In this document: piece by piece, positions 57,430 to 64,000 of the stretch
Numbering within the stretch: position 1 is the stretch's first letter
Layout of the letters: each line of letters starts with the position of its first letter
Source: Albugo candida
Lineage: Eukaryota > Oomycota > Peronosporomycetes > Albuginales
NCBI GenBank assembly: GCA_040437565.1
Contig: JBDOQK010000025.1
Coordinates: forward strand, 1-64,000
Length of the DNA stretch: 64,000 nucleotides
Direction: 5' to 3'
Notes under the pieces: model-generated
Seen by the model: the letters and a program-made list of their open reading frames with translations, nothing else
What the model was told of the DNA's origin: nothing
Databases searched by the model: none
Made by a program: the position numbers and the translations under genes

Positions 57430-60400
57430 ATGCTTCTTCTTTGCGTGGCCATCGGTAGCATCACCACATCCCTTATCACAACTTTTGACCGTCAAATATG
57501 GCTGTCTCCGCGATCACAACAGCCAAAAGCTCATCGCCTCTCAACTCTTCCTCTGCAACGGCATCGAAAACATTCCATCCCGTCAAACACGTTCAAGTTG
57601 CTACAACATATCGTCCCGGTCCCTCCCTCTCCGACCATCGTATTCACAATCGAGCACCCAAACTCCGCATACCTCGCTTCGTGCGTCATCTTCCGGACGA
57701 CCATTACCTGCAAGAAAGCGAAGATGCCCTGCTTTTGGCGCGTACAACGGGTGATTATCCGGAACACATGCGCATCGCGCTACGCCACACTTTCACTCCC
57801 AGCGATGAACTCTTCGGTCTCTGGATTCCTTGTGATTCCATCTCCAGAAATCAAAAACTACATGCGATTATCTCCGAATTGGGTAATGATTTCCAACCCT
57901 TGGCATGGCAAGAAGATCGGACCAACAGGGTACTCCGCGACTTCAGTCATTCCTGGTATGAGCATCAACTTTTCTTGCACTTCCAGCGGAACAGCAGCAA
58001 ATCTCTCCCGCATGGACCTCCAACTCTTTGGACACACGGTGATGATCGCTCGCTTTTCATCCTATGCGTCCCGCTATTGGGTCGCTCTCGCCCGTCTATC
58101 CGATCATGTGGACGATACTCTTATCTACAAATGGTTTGCGTCGCGTGGATCACCGCCTAGTTCGATCGCAGCAACAATTCAAGTCAATGGGATCGCCTCC
58201 CAGAAGCGCACGGTTCACTTTGAACACGACCCCGTGCCACCTTGCCTCATGAACGATGCGATACCAGTTCGTGAAATCTACTTCGCATTGGACGACTCCT
58301 CCACCCAAGAGCAACGTCCATGTATTGTCACCCATCGCATCCAGCGCTACAACCAAGTCCCACCACCTTCGCTCACCAAACCAACAGACCCACATCCTAC
58401 TGCTCCTACTGCCCCAATTTCTGGGCCATCAAACCGACCGGTCTCATCACCATCAGCTGATCACCTCCCTTCTTCAGCTTTCGGACGTAAGCATGGATCA
58501 TGAGAACGATCCTACTCAAGCCCTTCTCAATGATGTGGAATCGGATCCAGCTAATGATTCCGACTCAACTTCCCAGTCTGAGCATATGGACAAAATTATT
58601 ATCGTCCCAAATCCTTCCAATGAAGCAATCCCATTCACGCGAGTACGTCAAGCAAAATACCTTGCGTCCCCACAGACTTCCACACCGCCAACTGCTTCCT
58701 GGAGACATCGCAACATCCACACCGGTAACTCATGGCTACACATTTACGACGGCTCCAAACTATTATGAACCGCTATGGACCGATCACTGCGATCCAAACA
58801 TCCCTGTTTCGGATTTTGACATCGACATGCGGGAAGACGAAGACTCTCCTTGTCAAGCTTCCGCCTCAATTGTTGACGACGACCCGGCCTTCAACAACAG
58901 CATACGGGACAAAGCGATCTTGTTCAAAGTGGAAAGTATGAGCAGAGCTTCACTCTTCGAACATGTTGACTCCTATATCGCCGACAATCCCCCATCCAAC
59001 CCTGAGGCTCTCCTTCTCACTATCACAGCACAACCAAGCTTGCTTGTACGACCGATGTTAGCGGGTACACCTCCCCGACTACATTCTTGGCCTGCGGACC
59101 ATGCAATGTATCGATTTTATGGCGCGGCATTTGATTCCCTTACTACATCCTTCTCTCCTTTCAACGAAGCCACGTCAATGACCGAGATGCAATAAACCCT
59201 GGCTGCGGTATCCCCAGATATACGAAAAAGCGCTCAGTTTTTGGCTCACTGGGACCTCTACCTACTCACTACAGCGCCTTCAATCTACTTCGACCCACTA
59301 AAGATCTCCAATATGATTGATGCACGCCCCACATACTTGTCGCATACACTAGTCCCATTGCTCTCCGATCGCTCCCTTCTTGACCTGGCCCGCTCACACT
59401 TTGGTTCAGCATTGCTTATGTAAAAATCCACCATTACCTCCTTAAAAGACGTCATCCAACATCTTGGCTCCACGAATTTGGCTGATGCCTCAACCGATAT
59501 GCTCATCCACCCCTGAGTCTGCGCAATGGCTTTTGAATGGTCTCTCCATCAACATCAATGGCCTTAATCGAGTCACCTCTTCCATCTTTCAATCTCTACT
59601 ACAACATCGTCATTTACTTTTTCTTCAAGAATCCAAATTTCTCATCCGCAGACCGTCTCCAATCCTGTGATTACTTTCTACAAACAACCGACGCATCAGC
59701 ACGAAGCTTTTGGTCACACTCAACCTTTCCTGAATTCACGGGACACCATGGCGCTGGCATTATTATCATCGGAAACCCCCCTTTTGGTCCAGTGGTGGAT
59801 AAAACGGCGACATATGCCTCCAACCCTCTCCTAAACAATCGCTACATCCTTCTCGAAACAACATTTCACGAGCATCTACTCTTTCTTCATTGCATCTACG
59901 CTCCTGTCCACCACAATGACTGTCCTCCTTTTTTTGAAGCTCTTCCACCCGATTTCCCTGCCGATGCACAGCACGTTATGGGTGGAGACTTCAACCAAAC
60001 TCTAGACCCCAATATGGACCAAGGCAATGGGAATGACCGCCACCATCAACACGGCCGCGAACAGCTACTTCACTGGATGTCTTCTCTACATCTCCTCGAC
60101 GATTGTAGATTAACTCACCCCGACATTAAGGAATTTACAGGCCCCAAACTTCGCCACCGTCTCGACTACTGTCTATTCAGCTTTGGCATTTTTGACGACT
60201 ATTTTCAAACTATCCAACACTGCTCCAACAAGCACTTCTTCCACGCAGATCATGTTCCTATCGCCTTCACGATCGCATCCAGAGACTACCCCCTCCAAAC
60301 CAGGAAACCTTGGCGATGCCCTCTCTGGCTATTACAGGATAAAGACGTCCAAGCCCACTTACAATCAACACTCGCTCATCTCCTCACTACTATCATGCCA

Positions 60401-61250
60401 TACAACAATCCGGGGTGTTTATTAGACGAACACAAACGCAAAGATTCAGTGTTCCTCCGACGCACATTCACGGAAATACGCCACCATCACCTCCAATATC
60501 ATGAGCTACTCCTCCGTCGCGTCCGTGACCTTGAATCCTTTTCCACTTCACCCTCTAACTCCCCTTCATCTCTTCAACGAGCACGACTGGAATTACAAGC
60601 TAATACTGAAGCAATGAAGGAAATCCACCGCACAGCTCGATTCAAACTCGACTTATATCAAACAGAAAATTGTTCCAATAATTTCTTCCGTCCCCCTACT
60701 CCGCCTACACTCCAACTAGCAATCACTGCAGTCACACTACCAGACGGCTCATTATCGAAGGACCAATCCACCATAGCTCGCCTCCACCGACGTTATTGGG
60801 GTCACATCTTTCGTTCTACNNNNNNNNNNNNNNNNNNNNNNNNNNNNNNNNNNNNNNNNNNNNNNNNNNNNNNNNNNNNNNNNNNNNNNNNNNNNNNNNN
60901 NNNNNNNNNNNNNNNNNNNAGAAACCGAGACACCTCGACACCTTTTTTGGGATTGTCCAATCGCGAGAATACTTTGGTCCTTTTACTTGAAGCCCTTCGA
61001 TCTCGTCTATTCCCAACCTCTTGATTGGACCCGCCTTCTCTTCTATACGGATCTTCGCCTCAAGCTCCGATACCAGACAAAGAGTTGCCCAACAGTATTA
61101 CTACCTATCCTACACTTCCTTCGTGGCTGTGTACTTCGCACATTATGGCTCCATCGCAACCACCGACTATACAACAACTCTGCCTACGTGTTACATTAAG
61201 TAAAGGCGACTTTTCGCCAACATATCCATTCCTACGCCACTAGTACCAAT
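57430..61250 (+). mobile_element. LINE (non-LTR retrotransposon), broken, reverse transcriptase in a gap
   Basis: C-rich sequence unlike its neighbours. A first open frame (57430-58503) reads YWVALARLSDHVDDTLIYKW and may be ORF1. Further coding at 58500-59195 and 59196-59420 changes frame and is interrupted by stops. An APE-type endonuclease spans about 59530-60350: NGLSININGLN, LLFLQESKF, then after a frameshift near 59650 HVMGGDFNQTLDPN, HRLDYCLFS and ADHVPI. After the gap only the zinc-binding C-terminus remains (ETPRHLFWDCPIA, about 60920-61200, with another frame change). The reverse transcriptase, normally about 2 kb, is absent. The copy is dead in this assembly. Confidence 0.85.
60820..60919. 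other. Assembly gap (100 N) replacing the LINE reverse transcriptase
   Basis: Coding before and after the gap belongs to opposite ends of a LINE polyprotein, so far more than 100 bp is missing, or the copy has an internal deletion. Confidence 0.75.
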
Positions 61251-62064
61251 CCCGTTAGGAAAAAATCACCGGTCGGTTTTGGACCTTCCGTTGAAGCCAT
61301 GATGGGCATCCTCCTGCGCTTTTACAGCTTCCCTGTCTACCCGGTTCCACACAGCACCTTTTCTGCCACCCCCTCTCGTCAACCACACACGACTACTTCC
61401 ACCGAAGTTAGTTTTCCATGATAGAGATTAAATTTTCTTTTTCACATAGCTAGCATCTAGGAAAGTCAACGTAAGTATAATGTAACGTGACTTCTCAGAA
61501 TATCCCTCGTGTACTCAGCCAACGAAAAAAATTGATATCAGATTGCATCATTAGGGACTTATACATCCGCGAAGTTGCTCAAATCTTTTGTCAAGTTGCC
61601 AGAGTACTTTTTTAAGCATGTCCCACCGACACTGTATCACAACATTGTATCATAACATTATCTCATTATGTGGCTCAGAATTAATATTCATATTGAAGAT
61701 TAGCTTCTATATAGAATGTAGTGTCGTCAGTGCGGAATGTAAATTTTGTAGTGATCGTGGCCTGTATAGATTAAGGTTCAGATGTCGTCAATTCTCACAG
61801 CAACCGCTGTTCATTATGGTTGATCTTCGAGCACTATTAGCGCTGTCATTGGAATAGCTAAAGCGCACATTAAAGAAGTTTGGTAATCAAAGATCACCTG
61901 CAAAAACGTACAACTAACTTTACAACTAACTCTTACAACTAGCTTTGCAACTCACTTTTGCAACTAACTTAGCAACTCATTTTTGCAAGTCACTTTTACA
62001 ACTACATGTCCACAATGACATTACGAAAAAATTAACAGCTGTATCGTTTGACGATAGCATGCGC
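61251..62064. other. LINE 3' flank and unannotated sequence
   Basis: No gene recognised. The first 200 bp are C-rich like the LINE and probably its 3' end. A degenerate minisatellite lies at 61910-62004. Confidence 0.5.
61910..62004. repeat. Degenerate minisatellite, about 13-bp unit
   Basis: About seven variants of a (t/g)caact(a/c)acttt unit in a row. Confidence 0.75.
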
Positions 62065-62164
62065 NNNNNNNNNNNNNNNNNNNNNNNNNNNNNNNNNNNN
62101 NNNNNNNNNNNNNNNNNNNNNNNNNNNNNNNNNNNNNNNNNNNNNNNNNNNNNNNNNNNNNNNN
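62065..62164. other. Assembly gap (100 N)
   Basis: No duplicated flank seen. It cuts the kinesin-derived sequence on its C-terminal side. Confidence 0.7.
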
Positions 62165-63110
62165 GATCAGACTGGAGCTCGCTGTACTGGATGTCTTTTA
62201 TTTCCAGCGAGAGCTCTATTTTCGCCACCATCCTTTTGTTCTCTTCGTCAACTTGCATCCAGCTCGCTTCAAACGACTCTATGAACTCGTTTTTTTGTCC
62301 AATTGAGCCTTTAAATCTCGAATTTCAAATCCTCGTCGATCAGACTCCAGTTGGACCTCGAGAAATTCTTCTTCCAGATTTGTAAACTTCCGCTGAAGGT
62401 GTTGATAAGCCTCGATATTGATTGGGTTTGATGGTATAGCTGCAGCATGAGCACTTGGAATTGCATTTCTTCTTCCTGTATATTGATGATCGCTACTTGC
62501 TGATAAGCTCTCATAGGAAGTTGCACAGTCCAATCGATTCTTCAGCGCAGTGACGCGATTCTTTTCCAGCTGTAAATCCTCTTGTAGCACTTTCACAGTA
62601 TTCATCAAGTCATCAGCAGTCGTGCGCTCATTTATGACTGCTTGATTTTCGATCTTTTTCGCCCGATTGCCAAACCGAAGTGTCGAAAGAGTCTCAGATG
62701 AATCCGATTTACTGCACGAAATGTTGACCAAGAGAGTCATGGAGAATACGCATGAGTTTGGAATCGCGATACGGGACATGACGCATATCCAGGTCAGTCA
62801 AGTTATTGATGACCACTCCAAGGGTAGACAACGATCTATTGATCGTTTTAGCCTCCTCGAGTCGTCTTCTGACAGCTTCAGTGTTCTTCAACATTTCATA
62901 TCCAGCAAGATCTTCAAGGTACAGTTTCCCGATTTAACCACCTGGGTTTCAACGTGTCGTTTGGACACCATAAGAATGGTGTGGCTACGTAAGCTGCGCT
63001 AATTCATTTTGGTAGCAGCAATAGCACGCATATTGTTCGCTTTCATAACGTAATCCATGAATTCTCTGGGCTTTTGACACTCATCTCTGCCACGTTCTCA
63101 ATAAAACTTT
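62165..63110 (-). pseudogene. Decayed kinesin (kinesin-1-like motor C-half plus neck coil)
   Basis: The reverse strand carries kinesin landmarks in order: VMKANNMRAIAATKMN (about 63040), [86 protein letters not shown], then a coiled coil. The frame is broken at several points. The conserved NxxSSRSH switch region has an in-frame stop just after ATKMN. Single-base shifts lie before the FMDYVMK and LYLEDLAG blocks, and residues after DSLG are missing. Together these argue for a pseudogene, not introns. The N-terminal half of the motor is not found. Confidence 0.75.
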
Positions 63111-63290
63111 AAAATTTGCTCTCCAGTGCACAAGTGATACTCACACTGCACCACACGAAGAGTAACTTTAACGCAACATTCCTACCACCTCCAGCCTTCT
63201 TTGATCTTTCGACGAGCTCCCAGCCACTCAATCCAGCACTCAGCCCGGTTCATACCAGTCCTCAAACCTTCTCCAGCGTTCTACAGCTCG

Positions 63291-63383
63291 CGAAGTCCGC
63301 TGCAACTTTTGCCAATCTCTGCGAAGTCCGCTGCAACGTTTGCCAATCTCTGCGAAGTCAGCTACAACGCTTTGCCATTCTTC
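63291..63383. repeat. Three tandem copies of a 31-bp unit
   Basis: Units start at 63291, 63322 and 63353 (cgaagtccgctgcaac...). The third is diverged. Confidence 0.85.
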
Positions 63384-63602
63384 GCAAAGCCGCACTCACT
63401 CCTCTTATTAGTGGAACTCATCTTCGCGTTACCTTTTTGGCGGAACCGGTTGACACAACTCATCCGCAGTTATAATGGCTCCGGAGAAAACGCCCCTTCC
63501 AACGTCGATCTTACATGGCGCAGCAAATTTCGCCAAGATCACCCCCATAGGCTCCGTTACGTACCCAGCGATGACCTCTTCCAGGCCATAGTAGACGCGG
63601 TG

Positions 63603-63702
63603 NNNNNNNNNNNNNNNNNNNNNNNNNNNNNNNNNNNNNNNNNNNNNNNNNNNNNNNNNNNNNNNNNNNNNNNNNNNNNNNNNNNNNNNNNNNNNNNNNN
63701 NN
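63603..63702. other. Assembly gap (100 N)
   Basis: No duplicated flank seen. Confidence 0.7.
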
Positions 63703-64000
63703 ACTTGCAGTTGCCTTTGAGTCACCCTGTGACGAAGCAACGACAGTACCACATGTACCACCGGTACCACATCCTACACCGGTAGTACCGGTATGAACCT
63801 GTACCGTCACACTGGGGGTGGGGGTACTTTCCACGTCATCAAATAGGGGTGGTGACTCATGAGGGTTGCCATGTCACTACAAGTGGACGCCAGCACCCTT
63901 GGTTGTGTCGATATGTCGACTTGGACCATTGTTTTCGAGAGGAAAGAGTTGAAAAGGTAGTTTTTCGAGTTGTTTTGTACTGAATTTGCGGGTTACGTAG

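Larger units (their letters stand above)
63111..64000. other. Repeat-like C/T-rich end region
   Basis: C-rich open stretches on the plus strand (63116-63602, including SNVDLTWRSKFRQDHPHRL) resemble the 5' part of a retroelement, but no domain is identified. After the gap, 63703-63840 contains accggtacc-like palindromic blocks. No host gene seen. Confidence 0.4.

Noticed and set aside
50833-57479. Secreted effector candidates (RXLR, CRN or CHxC types) among the small frames
   Set aside because: No small frame here shows a convincing signal peptide followed by a known effector motif.
1-64000. tRNA or rRNA genes
   Set aside because: None were recognised on reading; a covariance-model scan would be needed to exclude them.

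Overview
The window looks like an oomycete (stramenopile) nuclear scaffold, most probably from an AT-rich, gene-dense white-rust (Albugo-type) genome. The reasons are the short GT-AG introns (about 40-180 bp), very tight gene spacing, a flagellar radial-spoke gene (zoospores), a phosphoglycerate kinase with a mitochondrial-type presequence as known in stramenopiles, and Ty3/gypsy, Ty1/copia and LINE remnants of the kinds seen in oomycetes. The species name is an inference.

Layout. 1-11.3 kb is a nested retrotransposon graveyard. Two halves of a chromodomain-type gypsy element lie in opposite orientations. Each half ends at one 288-bp copia LTR with the same 5-bp target duplication, so a copia insertion was later split by a rearrangement. 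A perfect-looking 149-bp tandem array sits inside the gypsy part. 11.8-53.2 kb is a compact block of intact housekeeping genes: a RanBP2-type zinc-finger protein, radial spoke head RSP4/6, an SH3/coiled-coil protein, APC2, a CCHC-knuckle protein, a lysine-rich membrane-anchored protein, an SCP2-domain protein, ORC5, NUP205, PGK, a myosin, ribosomal protein uL2 (RPL8), a protein kinase, the SNARE USE1, a roughly 1,600-residue glycine-rich multispanning membrane protein of a plant-like family, LENG1, class II DAHP synthase, two coiled-coil proteins and CCT5. 53.2-57.4 kb has no gene I can name. 57.4-61.2 kb is a LINE whose reverse transcriptase falls in a gap. 62.2-63.1 kb is a decayed kinesin. 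The last 0.9 kb is repeat-like.

There is no operon logic. The genes belong to cell cycle (APC2, ORC5), nuclear pore (NUP205), chaperonin (CCT5), translation (RPL8), secretion (USE1), glycolysis (PGK), shikimate entry (DAHP synthase), flagellum (RSP4) and cytoskeleton (myosin). Several neighbours share very short head-to-head promoters or lie tail to tail within 1-80 bp.

Assembly caution. There are ten runs of exactly 100 N. Five have the same sequence on both sides (35, 150, 188 and 666 bp, plus the 149-bp array). They look like unmerged contig overlaps, and they create false duplications inside the SH3 gene, the myosin and the LENG1/DAHP-synthase pair. Introns were placed by reading GT-AG sites and keeping frame; none is confirmed by transcripts.
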